64,000 nt of DNA, taken from the NCBI GenBank assembly GCA_031763025.1, contig JASSKH010000020.1:6698667-6762666 (forward strand), in the 5' to 3' direction. Every line of letters starts with the position of its first letter. Positions within the stretch are counted from its first letter, which is position 1. The translations under genes were made by a program, and so were the position numbers. Below, one piece after another: positions 1 to 11,027 of this stretch. The stretch comes from Macrocystis pyrifera (lineage: Eukaryota > Sar > Phaeophyceae > Laminariales > Laminariaceae). The notes under the pieces are model-generated. The model saw only the letters and a list, made by a program, of their open reading frames with translations. It did not search any database and had not been told where the DNA came from.

Positions 1-245
1 TCGACCCTCCCCATCGGATAGGAAAAGCTGCCTGTCGAATTCTCGGCGTTTTGGGGGTTTCAGAAAATCTTCGGTTAGGCGAAAAGTGACCTCTAAGTCG
101 GACTTTAATGTACACAATGTTATGGTTTGAATCAGCCTTAGCAGGGGGTGGGGGCTGTGAGACGACCACTGTAACATTATGTACGTTAGGTCGGTGGACT
201 TGACGAGTTAGCATGTAGTCGATTCGCTTACGATCATTCAGGCTG
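1..245. other. unassigned DNA
   Basis: I see no coding frame, RNA or repeat that I can name before the short LINE-end repeat that follows. Confidence 0.3.
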
Positions 246-387
246 GTGTGTGTGTGTGTTCTTCACATTAAACCGTTCTTCTACTCGTCGACATCCAGCA
301 AGCCCAGTGTCCGTGCTGATTCTTCACCCTAGAAAGATACGAGCTCTGTGGTCACAGACTACGACACAGAGATAACACACTGTAATG
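246..387 (-). repeat. LINE 3'-end repeat (R element) with (AC)n tail
   Basis: A ~135-bp unit that, read on the minus strand, ends in the same segment as the 3' ends of the LINEs at 21-29 kb. The shared core includes TTCACATTAAACCGTTCT and the GTCGAC...CCAGTGTCCGTGC stretch. Here the tail is a (GT/AC)n run rather than (AAC)n. The unit stops near the CACAGAGA motif, the same place as the copy at 2879-3017. It is either a very short 5'-truncated LINE copy or a SINE that shares the LINE tail. Confidence 0.75.
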
Positions 388-860
388 CATTAGTAGCCTA
401 CGCAATACCATGCCTTCGCACTAGGTGCGGCCGACACAACATACATACACACGCCAGAAACCAAAATACACCATAAAGAAAGAGAAGCAACAAAGAAACC
501 AAACCGATCAAGAAAAAGAAAATTGGAAGAATCCCAAATAAATAAATAAAATAAAATGGGAAGCCAAAGCTCACACACATACTTACCCCGAGAATGAGCC
601 AAAAGGGACGTGCAAGGGGGAAGAAACGAGAAGGCAAAAGGGAACTATAATATGCATCCCGGTGAACACTTAACTAAGCAAAAATAGAAACAATGAGCGG
701 GCCAAAATACGCTCGTCACCCACCCACTATGTAGTACTTCTTTCATGAGGATAACAAGGGGAAAATATAGGAAAAAGGTAATTCATGGAAAAAACTCAAA
801 AGCACCAAGCCAATAAGCGTACTAAAAACCAAACTGAAATTTCATTGTTTGTTGGAAAAT
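388..860. other. unassigned AT-rich DNA
   Basis: Only short overlapping frames without recognisable domains. Nothing supported. Confidence 0.3.
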
Positions 861-1639
861 TTACGAAAATATTTTAAATTTGTAGTTTACACACAAATAA
901 GATAATACATACCGAACGGCCGTGCCGTTGAACGTATGTATGCGATATCCCACCCTTGCGCGTGCTGAAAAACGTGTTGGTGAGCGCTGGCTTGCAACTG
1001 GTAGCGAACGACAAAAGCCGTTTGCCGTTGTCACTACGAACATCTCGTCCATATGCTCCGAGCACCATGCATTCATCATCGCCGCACCCTTCTATCCTCT
1101 CCCCAGTTCGCCCATTGACATCTATGAGCACAAACAGACATTCTATAGCAGGAATCTGCTCGACAAGGTCCTCCATCTTTCGCCAGAACACGCCTTTCTG
1201 CTTGACATCTTTGGTACAATCAGTTGGAGGGTACGCAACGACGAAATTGACCGCATCGCACCGACCGTCGAACTCAAAGCGCATAGACAAAATAAGTCGT
1301 TCGTCAATAAACTGCTGAGTGAACTTAGACGTCCCCGGTGGCTTGGTAGGTGGTCCGTGTGCCTGTCAAGATCAATTTCGTGGCTTTAAGTCCCACCGAG
1401 TGCATGCTCATAGGGACTTTTTCTTGCATAAAAAATTGATAAGCGGAAAGCGCGAAAGCGTGAGTTGGTTACATTCGATGAAAATCGACGAGCAGTGGGA
1501 ATGCTGAACCCTATGCGCGACAAAAAAAAAAAAGGCACGTACCGGGGGGGAGAAGGGACGACACCTGTGACCACGGCTTGTCCAGAAGATCGTCGAGGGT
1601 AAAACCTCCTACGAGTGGGCTGGGAAGTAAAAGTGATGG

Positions 1640-1673
<34 letters not shown>

Positions 1674-2132
1674 CGAACGGCGTATTGAGTTTTTTACTGC
1701 TAAACCTACCCCATACAACGCTTGTCTCGCTGCTGTTTTTTCCTGACCTGAACGAAAAACTTGGTATCCAGCAGCACGAAACCTCGTGTTGCCGGACCGT
1801 CAGGTTTCCTGCAGACCAATATAGTCAAAACCGAGTTGCTGTCTTTTCGCAAGTACGCACTCATCATGCCCGCACCCGTTCTTCCCCTTTACGGCCAGGG
1901 TACGCACATTGTAAGTCGCCACAACCACAAGTGCCGCCTTCCGTCTCTTACAAGCCTCGCTGCGTGCTGCTTTTTTAACCAGCCGACGAGAGGTCCGTCC
2001 CCTCCTCCTTTTTTGCTTTTTTTGTCTCTTCTTTTTCTCTAAGATAATATTGACTCTCCGCTTGTAGCCCGGTTCGCGCCTTGGTTTCCGTTGGTTGGGT
2101 GCAGCCGTCCCAGCCAACTCCGACACCCCCAT
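861..2132 (-). pseudogene. LINE APE-type endonuclease fragment, split by a SINE
   Basis: This is a minus-strand fragment of the apurinic-type endonuclease domain of a non-LTR retrotransposon (EEP fold, the kind often annotated as craniofacial development protein 2-like). The N-terminal part lies at 1672-2132 and contains TYNVRTL (catalytic Asn) and IGLQET (catalytic Glu). The rest lies at 861-1330 with VLIDVNGRTG and SDNGKRLLSFA. Between them sits the SINE at 1331-1671. Dropping the SINE and one GAC copy joins IRRS to SKFTQQ in the same frame, so the SINE landed in an open endonuclease frame. Near 930-960 the frame changes: the HTFNG block lies one frame away from the block before it, and the usual final Asp is not seen. 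No reverse transcriptase follows, so the copy is truncated. It may belong to the LINE family at 21-29 kb, but the fragments do not overlap and I cannot test this. Confidence 0.75.
1331..1671 (+). mobile_element. tRNA-derived SINE, copy 1 (full length)
   Basis: The head looks like a tRNA: it starts GTCCCCGGTGGCTTGGTAGG (A box) and has a B-box-like block around 1382-1398. The GTCCC at the 5' end can pair with the GGGAC ~90 bases on. The loop TCAAGATC recalls leucine tRNAs. An unrelated ~250-bp body follows, with a C/G-rich CCGGGGGG tract and a poly-A tail of about 30. It is inserted in the LINE endonuclease fragment. A 3-4-bp duplication ((A)GAC) is the only target duplication I can see. Mobilisation would need a LINE partner. 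Confidence 0.85.
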
Positions 2133-2878
2133 CCTTCCTGTCGCGCTTGCTTACCCACGCGGTGGCCAGCCTCTCCTCTCCCCAGGTTGCCCACGCAGCG
2201 CTCTCTGCTGTGGTGATGTACCCATCCTGCCTCGGGGATGAACTCCTTGGCATCCGGGTTAAACATAAAACTCATCACCACCAACCCACGCGGTCCTTAG
2301 AGTGAGCAGTTCACTAGCCAGACCGCGCGAAGTTCCCTCTGTACCCAGCCCGAGGATCGATGCTCGTGTGGCTGCTGCTAGACCGCTGTAAGCCCTCGCA
2401 GGCTTCCTCGGCTCACCCCACGGGGCAGGCCTCATGGTGTACGTCATGCCTGTCGTATCCTGTGTAACGACATGGCATACAGCATTAATAGTGGTCCGGA
2501 TATAGAGGAATGCCCTCTATTTTAGCGGTTCCAAAATCGCTTGGCACGACAGCACCCTGATATAGCCGAATCCTCACCGCTATTATACCGGAATAGCGGC
2601 ATACCAGCCGCTATTTCGAAAGTGCGGAGCCCCCAGCTGTCTGATGTACGTACCGTGTCTCATGTCGTATGATACAGCAACAGTACCGTCCTGCTGTTGT
2701 GTTATGCGCACAATGGACACTTGGCACGTGCGGCTAGTAATACCGTGGCAGAGCACTTACTTGCTTCGCATGGTAGAAATGTCGGTCATTGCAGGCCACC
2801 CCGCCATACCGGCGAGGCAGACAAGCATGAGAGGGCCTTTGTTAAATAATAAAATTCAATATTGTAGGTGCTTCATTA
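2133..2878. other. unassigned; possible LINE flank
   Basis: Upstream of the endonuclease fragment on the minus strand. Frames at 2039-2284 and 2259-2447 may be the 5' part of the same LINE but have no recognisable domain. Around 2510-2620 there are short inverted repeats built on TAGCGG/CCGCTA. Confidence 0.25.
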
Positions 2879-3017
2879 AAGTGTGTGTATGTGTTCTTCA
2901 CATTAAAGCGTTCTTCTACTCGTCGACATCCAGCAAGCCCAGTGTCCGTGCTGATTCTTCACCCTAGAAAGATACGAGCTCTGTGGTCACATACTACGAC
3001 ACAGAGACAATACACCG
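2879..3017 (-). repeat. LINE 3'-end repeat (R element) with (AC)n tail
   Basis: Near-identical to 246-387, with the same (GT/AC)n tail and the same inner boundary at CACAGAGA. Two copies ending at one point argue against random 5' truncation. Confidence 0.75.
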
Positions 3018-3226
3018 TAAAGTAAAGCACATCAGCACAGCCGTATTTTTTATGTTTGCAATTATTTTGTGTTCCGGCTGCTCTGTTGTGTAATAATTTC
3101 ATTTAACGTGGTGTGTGGAAGACTCAGTACTGGTACTCGTACTGCGGTAGTGTGTGGTAGAGTAGTGCATACACAAAGGGGGAGGAGGTGGAAGTTTGTC
3201 AACGCATGCCACACAGCAGCAGTATG

Positions 3227-3414
3227 TTTTTTTTTTTTTTTTTGCATTTCTTCTCGGCGGCTTTCATCGAATGTACAGCGATCTCACGCTTTCGCGCTTT
3301 CCGCTAATAAATTTGATGCAAGAAAAACTCCCTACGAGCATGCACTCGGTGAGACTCGAACCCACCAAATTGATCTTGATAGGCTCGCGGACCACCTGCC
3401 AAGCCACCGGGGAC
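3227..3414 (-). mobile_element. tRNA-derived SINE, head-containing partial copy
   Basis: The minus strand carries the tRNA-like head (GGTGGCTTGGCAGGTGG and the B-box GGTTCGAG) and the first part of the body. It then ends in an A-run at 3227-3243. The middle and 3' body are missing. Confidence 0.75.
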
Positions 3415-3423
3415 GCCGGCAAC

Positions 3424-3607
3424 TTTTTTTTATAATCACTTGTACTTTCCAGCCTAACTCGTAGGAGGTTCTACTCTCATCACAGGTGTCGTCCCTTCTC
3501 CCCCCCCGTACGTGCCTTTATTTTTTGTCTCGCATAGGGTTTAGCATTCCCACTGCTCGTCGATTTTTATCGGATGTACAGCTAACTCACGTTCTCGGGC
3601 TTCCGGC
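3424..3607 (-). mobile_element. tRNA-derived SINE, body/tail partial copy
   Basis: The 3' body of the same SINE family, with the C-rich tract and a short A tail at 3424-3430 but no head. It starts 9 bases after the head-containing copy ends, so the two together carry most of the SINE in the wrong order. Confidence 0.7.
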
Positions 3608-3840
3608 GAATTACTGCACGACCAACACCATATATACACGAACGCATCTTCTATACGTACGCACAAACTACCCAAAACATACGTCAAATTAGGCAAAACA
3701 TATGGAACTTCGGCACATACCACGACGTTCGGGGTAGAAGAACGTTCCGCACTATTTTCATATTTGTTCACAAACTTTGTGTCTATTCTGCAGTAACACG
3801 AAAAGTTACCGAAAAAAACTACAATAATATTTGGGCAAAT

Positions 3841-3912
3841 CCCAAAATCAGGTATACCTGATCGGTTTGAGCCAAAATCGGCGGCACGCCCATGGTCTTA
3901 CCTGGAGCCCCA
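3841..3912. repeat. small palindromic repeat (CCAAAATCAGG type)
   Basis: Contains the perfect palindrome ATCAGGTATACCTGAT. It is followed by a ~30-base block (GCCCATGGTCTTACCTGGAG) found inverted at 8578-8622. The CCAAAATCAGG end also occurs in the foldback repeat at 9291-9442. Confidence 0.5.
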
Positions 3913-6900
3913 TAGTACAGACCAATCAGCGTTCAATTTATTTTTTCTTGACCAATAACAGCAATACAAAAAGAAGCCTGTGGAGGGTGTTCCCATAGTA
4001 CACCCCACACGGACGGATGTGACCAACCGAGAGCATTACGGGGAGTATGTTGCGGTGGAACCCATCATCCCGTCCGTCGTCCACGCTCTGTTTGCACCGC
4101 ATTTATTCCAAAAGTGGTCAACTCGAGAGGACGACCGTCTCAGCTGTAGTGCTGTAGCGCGGCCAGAGGGATGTAGGAACCGAATTGCCGGCTTGCAGCA
4201 GCACATAGGTACAGCAGGGCTGGGTAAGCTACTGGTGATCGAGTTGTTTTATCTTTCCAGGATGGGTAAGCAGCTGAGATGACGATAGAGATGGCCCTTG
4301 GCGGTCGCAGTATGAGAGCCTCCTTACGTACGGCAGGCAGGCGGAACTCGGTCGCCGGGCGGGAGACTGCTCCAATGGAGCGCCATCAGCTTGCCTCCAG
4401 GACCGATACAACGGAGGAGACGTCTATACACCAGGTGCCTGTCACCGTAGTGTCGTCTTGTTGTACAAAAGTGGCGATGAATGCAGAGTATGTACGTCGC
4501 GCACTGCTGCTGTAGACGTTTCCTCCGACCTACCAGATACCAGGCGCAGCAGCAGTAGGTACCTGGTACTGCTATACGGACTCTACCTCTTGGTGCGCTA
4601 CTACTTGGACAGGATTGACCCCTATTGCCTGCACCCTACAAGCCTCGCCTATTTCTCTGTACTCGCACCTTCCCCCACACCAGCAGCAGCAGCAGCTGCG
4701 TGTTGTTGTAGCCATGCCTGGTACTGATGTACAGCTCGAATTTGTCACCCGGTACCGTGCTGAGCGGATAATATAGGTAGCGTGCACACATTAATATGGA
4801 TACGAAAAATTCCTTATATTTCCGTCCAAAGTGGGATGTAGAGTTACAGCCCTGTCATACTACAGCAGTAGCATTAATAGGCGTGACAAGAACTGCCTGC
4901 GAGGCACTTCTTGGCCTCATCTCTACACGCTCCCGGCTGTGCACCGGTTTAGACTTGCGCAGCAGTCCATCCAACACATATCGTAGTTAGTGGGTACCAC
5001 ACCGGTTATGTATGTACCTACAGCAGCAGCACTGACAGGAGCAGTGATCGGTACCATTTTCGCTCTGTGCGTTTTGGTATGATGAGTCGAACGATGAGTG
5101 GCGTTTGAAATCATGTTGAAAGCAATGCGGAGGGGTGGTGGTACTGGCAGTACTGCTGGCACTGACGATGTAACAACTTTTGTTCGTTTTTCTCTTGGCA
5201 TTCGCGCCTCTCTTTCACTCTAGAAAGAGTGCAACACCAGGCGGTATGCTGACACCAGAGAAAACAACTATTAATACAGTACGCGACAGAAGTTTATAGC
5301 TTCAGGCTCGAGTTTTTGACAAAGATAAGCATGTGGCATTATTTATACCGGAAGTTCAGTAGGACACACCCCGTCTGACATAAAAAGAAATAGAGCCTGA
5401 CCCGAAATAAGAAAATAAGATATGCTAAAGTGGTGTCGCACACTTGCAACACACACGTTGTGTTTGTCGTGCGATTGTTTTGCACGCAGCCGAAAGCGAT
5501 GCCCTTGCAGCGGCGGCGACGGCGGAAAGAGACCAGGAACAACAACACAGGCGTTGCTTGCTGAGGGAGTCTATTCGCTGACGGAAGACTACAAACCAAC
5601 CAGTAGTAAGCAATAGCTGTGCATGAGAGTCGGCGCAAGGCAGGCCCGCAGGGTGAGGGTGGTGAGGGTTGTACGTTCAACCCCATGGCAAGACCCAAGT
5701 CCGGAACCGCACGCCGTGGTGAAAACGCCAACTGCGAAGGTGCTCGTCTTGCCGGACAGGAAAGGACACTACACCTGCCCGGCGCGGCGAGTGGGCTACG
5801 AGCGACGGAGATGGGGCAGAGGGAACTCGGCTTGCCGCCGGATTCACTTCCTGGGTGAAACACTCCACGGTGCCGTAGCTCTCAGCGCTGAACCCACACT
5901 AGCCGTCGCAGGTGTCGAGGTGGGGCGAGGGGGGGCGGCAGGTGTGCACGATACGCCAATCCCGAACGGCGACGGAGAGCAAGGGCCCATTGGTGTTAAC
6001 GCGAACACCGGCGTTTTCCATGGAGACGGTCGGGAGGAAATATCGATTCAGGTGAGCACCACTGGGACTAAGTAGTAGTCACCGGTACTTCTTTTCGTCG
6101 CCGTTTTTGCGCACTTGTACCAAGCTTTGAGGGTAAATTAGCCGTTTGATTTTACCCCAACCTCTACCTACTTGTTGGTGGTGGCTGACGCTGCACACCA
6201 CCTCTGTGAGCTATAAGCCTACCGTTGTGCCTTTTCGTGCAGTGCCGAAGCAGTAGGTAGGGTACGGCAGGTCGTGCCGTATATGAATCAGCAGTACCGG
6301 CGATATGGGTGTAGTTTTTGTTGTACTGAGTGCCGTGTTATATGTGCCGTGACTCTTGTTTCCCCTGCCACCGCCGTTGGCCGGAGTGTGCATGCGCCCA
6401 GAGGTTTCCATGCGATTCAGTATCCTACTTTACCACGGCGCCGGCAGTAGTTTGCATGTTTTTAGGATGGTCGAATAACTATTTTTCGAAATTCGGTGCA
6501 GAAGACTTCGCGGAGGCGACCCTTAAACCTTCGCGGTAGTGAAACAGCCCCTCCGCCACTAGGGCGGGCGCCAAGACGATGTAGACATAACACTGGAACG
6601 GGACGGGTGTCGCTATGTTCACACGTGCCGGAGGATAGCTGCACTGGTGCGAAACTGAACCAGAACGATGTCGTCGCGGATATGGAAGCGGTAAAGAACG
6701 TCGTTGTCCCCAGTTTGAGAAACAGGGCCGTCCACCTCGAGGCGTACTGTTAAAACAGCAAGTGAAACCCAACCCGTTTTCGTGTTTTAAAGTTTCGGAT
6801 GCTCGAGTGAGGGCCTGTACAATTCCAGTAACTTTCTTGAGGCATTTGAGCTAAACTACACGTCCTTCTCACGTTTGACGTCTCACGGGTGGGAACGCAG

Positions 6901-8577
6901 GCATCACGGGCGCATTAACACCAGGGAACCACCAAGGGCTGTTTGCGCAAAAGGTGCACCTATCAAGACCAACTGCCGCACTTTCGTCGGTAGTGGAGGC
7001 CCCGCAAGTACCACTCGTGGTAAATGCTTTGCTTGAATCGCTGATGACCTTCAGGTCGAGCAGATAGTATGTAGAACAGCAAACTGCCCGAGATCAGAGG
7101 GGTGCAGAAGGTAGCTGTGCTGTCGTCACTGCCATCCAGATTTTCGGGTGTTTGCCGGGGGGTATGAGATGGCAGTAGGAGCATTGAAAGACCATCATAA
7201 TCACTCTTGGCAGCAGCACTAAGGTGGAAGGTGTATCAAGTGCTGTGCACCCGACGAGCTTTCCCGGGACTTTTAAGCATCCGAAGGAGACGAATGAAAA
7301 TTGGAAATTCAGTGGGGAGTGCGAGTTTATACGCCCGAGACGAAATGTGTCAGGCGGGCTGCAATTCTAGCCCACGATGATGGCGCACGGGGAGCGCGGG
7401 CGGCCCGAATAATACTGTTCAGATTAAACTAAGTGGTGCACGATGCGTGCAGCATGTGCACTGTTTTTTTGTCTCGATATGCTTCAGGGATAGATTCTGC
7501 CACTGCTTGTAGGCGACGTTTTTACTCCGTTGATGTTACGAGGGTGGTTGTATTCTTGTGTTGGGCATACTGTTCATCAACGTATGGTTCACGTGTCTTG
7601 ATTATTCCGCAAGAAATGTAGATGCTGTCCTTGCAAACTACATCCGACACTTACGTGCGGTGCACAGCTTCTGAGAGGGGAATGCGTTTGAGATATATGC
7701 GAAGAACTTGTTGGGTTTATATGTTTCGGGGAGCTGTAGGAGCAGTGAGCGACGAAGATTGTTTCTGCGTGTTGCCCCCAACGAGGACTCACGAGCGTAA
7801 TGGAAGTACGTTTTTTTTTAGAACCTGCTCGATTTAGGCGCAAGAGAAGATACGATGCGCACACCTGTAAACCCGGTGATGACTTCCCATGGGCACGTTC
7901 TTCCACCTGCACGTACTTAATAGTTATTGACTTCACCCGGCCAGGCTAGCTGCTTACTCACGGTAAGTAAGAGCTCGTGGAATTATCATAGGCAAACTGA
8001 ACTGGTCGCTGCAGAAAAACATCGTCTGATCTATTGAAAACATCCAGAGGAAAGGCGAGAAGAAAGAAGAGTATCTAATAGATGGAGAACACCAAGGTAA
8101 ACGTACCCAGCATTTGTGTTGTGGACACGTGTAAACAGACCCAAAAGCTGTAGTACTCGTCTTGTCGGCCAGTACCACCAGTAGATAGAGAAAGCGAGAT
8201 TGTCTGTTACATGCCGTAGGCCGTGTGCGTTCACAGAAAACGAAGTCAAACTACAAACGAAATAGTCCCGCCCCCAAAACATCACCAAGACCATAGCGGC
8301 ACTCCGACAGTGACCAACTCGAGACAATTTGTCCAGCGAAATAAGTTCCACGCGTTAGCCTACGAACGTCCGCTTCTGTAGATGTCGAGTGTGTGGAAAT
8401 CGGTCAGGTACAGCTCTCGCAATGAGTACTACAAAAACATAACTTTTTTAGTTACAGACAGACGAAGCCTGTACCCACCGCTATACGAAACAAAAAAATC
8501 GCCTATGGGCGAAAAAAATCTTTGGTCGCTTTGCTCCCCTCGTTTTTGGCGCTTCGCGCCAATTTAATTTAATTGCC
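3913..8577. other. unassigned 4.7 kb
   Basis: I recognise no gene here. The 5480-6060 part is more GC-rich than its surroundings (see the weak frame there). The rest has only short frames and small hairpins near 8495-8560 (GGCGCTTCGCGCC). Confidence 0.3.
5623..6075 (+). CDS. weak hypothetical frame in a GC-rich island
   Basis: A 150-codon frame, Arg-rich at the start and Gly/Val/Ala-rich later, in a local GC-rich patch. I recognise no family. A competing minus-strand frame of 174 codons (5339-5863) overlaps it, so GC content alone could explain both. There is no clear splice site or neighbour that supports a gene. I list it only because it is the best coding candidate between 3.6 and 9 kb. 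Confidence 0.15.
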   Translation: MRVGARQARRVRVVRVVRSTPWQDPSPEPHAVVKTPTAKVLVLPDRKGHYTCPARRVGYERRRWGRGNSACRRIHFLGETLHGAVALSAEPTLAVAGVEVGRGGAAGVHDTPIPNGDGEQGPIGVNANTGVFHGDGREEISIQVSTTGTK

Positions 8578-8622
8578 GGCTCCAGGTAAGACCATGGGCG
8601 TGCGGCCCCAAAATCAGGTACA
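8578..8622. repeat. inverted match to 3841-3912
   Basis: About 30 bases match the 3880-3912 block in inverted orientation, followed by CCCCAAAATCAGGTAC. Confidence 0.5.
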
Positions 8623-9290
8623 TGCTACAACCAAGTAAAAAACGCGCGCCACGAGCGGCGTGATGTCCATGACAATCCGAAAAAACAGAATGCGCCTGAA
8701 GCACTAAGCGTGCCACATGGCTTCCAAAATCTGAATTGTTTTGTTTTCTTCGGGGTGTAGGTACCACAGGCTCCACTTGGACCTGCAGAGAGTCACTATT
8801 AATATGCTTCGTTTGTTACGCCACGGCGGGAGCGCCAAGAGTATTGACTCTGGCGCCCCCCCCCCCCTGCTGACAGCTTTAAACAGCTTCCAGACCGTCC
8901 TCTAGGAACCGCCTGCTCGGCACGAAACTATCTTGCCGTACAAAACCTGAGAACACCTCGACGCGGAGTGGTGCAAACGAAACGCCGAGTGTCCATGGTG
9001 CTGTAAAGACTGCTGTGAACATAGAAAACAGCAGATTACACACAGCAACAGAGCAACTAACTGAAGCACATCGCACACACCCCAAAGGAGAAAAAGTGAA
9101 ACCAGCGTACGCATGTATGCAGGTATATGCGTGCTTTTACGTACGATGTGTGTACGAGTACAGAGTTTATACGTCAATACTGAAGAACTTCAACCGAGGG
9201 AGGGCAGACGCATACGGAGAGAAAGCAGTGTACGTATGGCCTCTCTGACTGGTTCAAAGTTGGCCAAAATCAGTTGAAAGCTAGACAGAG
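8623..9290. other. unassigned DNA
   Basis: A C-homopolymer near 8858-8870. Otherwise nothing I can name. Confidence 0.3.
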
Positions 9291-9442
9291 TAGAAAAAAT
9301 CAGGTGTGCCTTTGCCTTTTCGTGCCAAAATCAGTTACAATGTCAGCTTGGCCAATAGCAGGGCTCCTAGTGTGTGTTTTGTACTTGATTTCAGTATGTA
9401 ACTGTTTTTGGCACGAAAGTGGCCAGGTACGCCTGATTTTGG
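9291..9442. mobile_element. foldback (MITE-like) repeat
   Basis: Two arms of ~40 bases in inverted orientation (about 9294-9340 and 9403-9441) share AAAATCAGG, CCTTTTCGTGCCAAAA-like and CAGTTAC blocks around a ~60-base loop. The outer ends are CCAAAATCAGG-like, as at 3841. It carries no protein. The target duplication is not clear. Confidence 0.55.
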
Positions 9443-10013
9443 CAAAAACCCATATAATATTTTGCTTCAAAAATGCGATCGACACAAACGCACCTCTTGT
9501 ACCAGCCAGGTGCGTTGCAACCATCATCGCAGATAGATACCTGGTAGTCAGCAACTCGCGACCCATGGTCAACCTAATGACCTTCCACATCACTTCTTCT
9601 CAAACATAATATAAAAAAACGATTCAGTACCGTTCCACAAGCCCCAGAATTCCTTCGTTCAATATTCCCTGCTATACTTCGTCAAATGTATTATATAACA
9701 ACGAACACATACATACATACATACATACGGCGGTATACAATTACCCATAAAATGTGGCAGGCGTGGAGAAAAACTAAACTCAGAACAAAATCTTACGAGA
9801 ACATCCACGAACCTAACGACAACGTCACACGCTATGCAAACTTCACATCAGGATGTTTCACAATTCAGGTGTATTTGGCACGTTACACAAGCGTTGCTCT
9901 ATACGTTTTTCCTGTCGCCGTATCGTGCTACTCGTAAGGTTGTGGATTCTACACAACGTCAAAAAACGTGCCCAAGTGGTCGCCAGTGTCGGCACGTACT
10001 ACGTACCTGCAGT
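9443..10013. other. unassigned; (ATAC)n tract
   Basis: A short (ATAC)n microsatellite lies at about 9706-9728. No coding evidence otherwise. Confidence 0.3.
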
Positions 10014-10075
10014 CTGGTTGTGCCGGATGTCGACGGGTAGAAAGGACGGTTTAGTGTGAAGGACACACACACATG
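10014..10075 (+). repeat. LINE 3'-end fragment with (AC)n tail
   Basis: The last ~50 bases of the LINE 3' end (CTGGTTGTGCCGGATGTCGA onward) followed by an (AC)n tail. This is the shortest member of the set in this window. Confidence 0.65.
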
Positions 10076-10150
10076 ATGTATATAATTGATCTAAGGTAGA
10101 TTACGCGCCAACGGCTTATAAAAAAACTTGTAACATTTGTCGAAATTAAA

Positions 10151-10684
10151 TCAGAGGCTGAGCGAGTTCTCGGAAATTTCGGCAGCGGAAATTCTGGAAC
10201 ACTCTGAGCCAGCGCGGGCGTACCATTCGAGAAAGACGACATTTTTGCGGCTCGTACGTATCAGACAATGTTTGACACGTCTCACAAAATCTTCATCAAT
10301 TGAAGCGGTAATCGCATCAGATATATGGAGTACGAATTCTCCTGCGACGTCCTCGTACGAGTATCTTCCTGCGTACGCGAACAACACTAATTATTTGTTG
10401 ATTCTCACGCAGTTCCTGTGTCGTAGAAAAGTCCTCTCCCGAGCGTATTCCACCAAAACAATCTCGAAGCTCCTCGTCAACGCTGCGAAAAGGTTTTTAA
10501 CAGTCACCTTCACTACCGACAGCATCCCATTCTCCAGTAAAATCATCCAGACCCCTTTTTTTTTCGGCGCCAACTGATCGATGCTGACCCCGGAGCACAT
10601 TGGTAACATCTTGGGCACAACGTCGTTAACTTCCAAATCTTCCCCGAGTACTTTTCGAATACGCCCCTTGTTGAACGACTGCAC
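10151..10684 (-). pseudogene. unrecognised coding remnant, one in-frame stop
   Basis: A single minus-strand frame of about 178 codons runs from 10684 to 10151, interrupted once by a TAA near 10390 between NCVRINK and LVLFAYAGRYSY. Composition is protein-like (mixed hydrophobic and charged, e.g. GVWMILLENGML, YSYEDVAGEFV). A SINE lies immediately upstream of its first Met (10702-11027), so an earlier 5' part may have been cut off. I do not recognise the family. Confidence 0.3.
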
Positions 10685-10701
10685 TACTAAATATTGTTAT
10701 T

Positions 10702-11027
10702 GTCCCCGGTGGCTTGGTAAGTGGTCCGCGAGCCTATCAAGATCAATTCCGTGGGTTCGAGTCTCACCGAGTGCATGCCTGTAGGGACTTCTACTTGCTT
10801 AAAATTGATTAGCGGAAAGCGCGAGAGCGTGAGTTAGCTGTACATTCGATGGAAATCGACGAGAAGTGAGAATGCTGAACCCTATGCGCGATAAACAATT
10901 AAAGGCACGTACCGGGGTACCGGGGGGAGAAGGGGCGACACATGTGACCACGGCTTGTGAAGAAGACCGATGAGGGTAGAAACTCCTAAGAGTTAGGCTG
11001 GAAATAAAAAGTGATGATTAAAAAAAC
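10702..11027 (+). mobile_element. tRNA-derived SINE, copy 3
   Basis: Full tRNA-like head with a good B box (GGGTTCGAGTCTC), the body with its C/G-rich tract, and a short A tail. It lies between two minus-strand coding remnants. Confidence 0.85.

Noticed and set aside
1331-1415. Possible functional tRNA gene
   Set aside because: The tRNA-like head is repeated with the same downstream body in several places and lacks a clean cloverleaf and 3' acceptor end. It is a SINE head.
2300-2480. Second diverged LINE 3' end
   Set aside because: About 25 bases resemble the CGTGCCTGTCGTA part of the LINE 3' region, but the match does not extend either way.
5339-5863. 174-codon minus-strand frame
   Set aside because: No recognisable domain. 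It competes with the plus-strand frame in a GC-rich patch and ends in a hydrophobic low-complexity tail.
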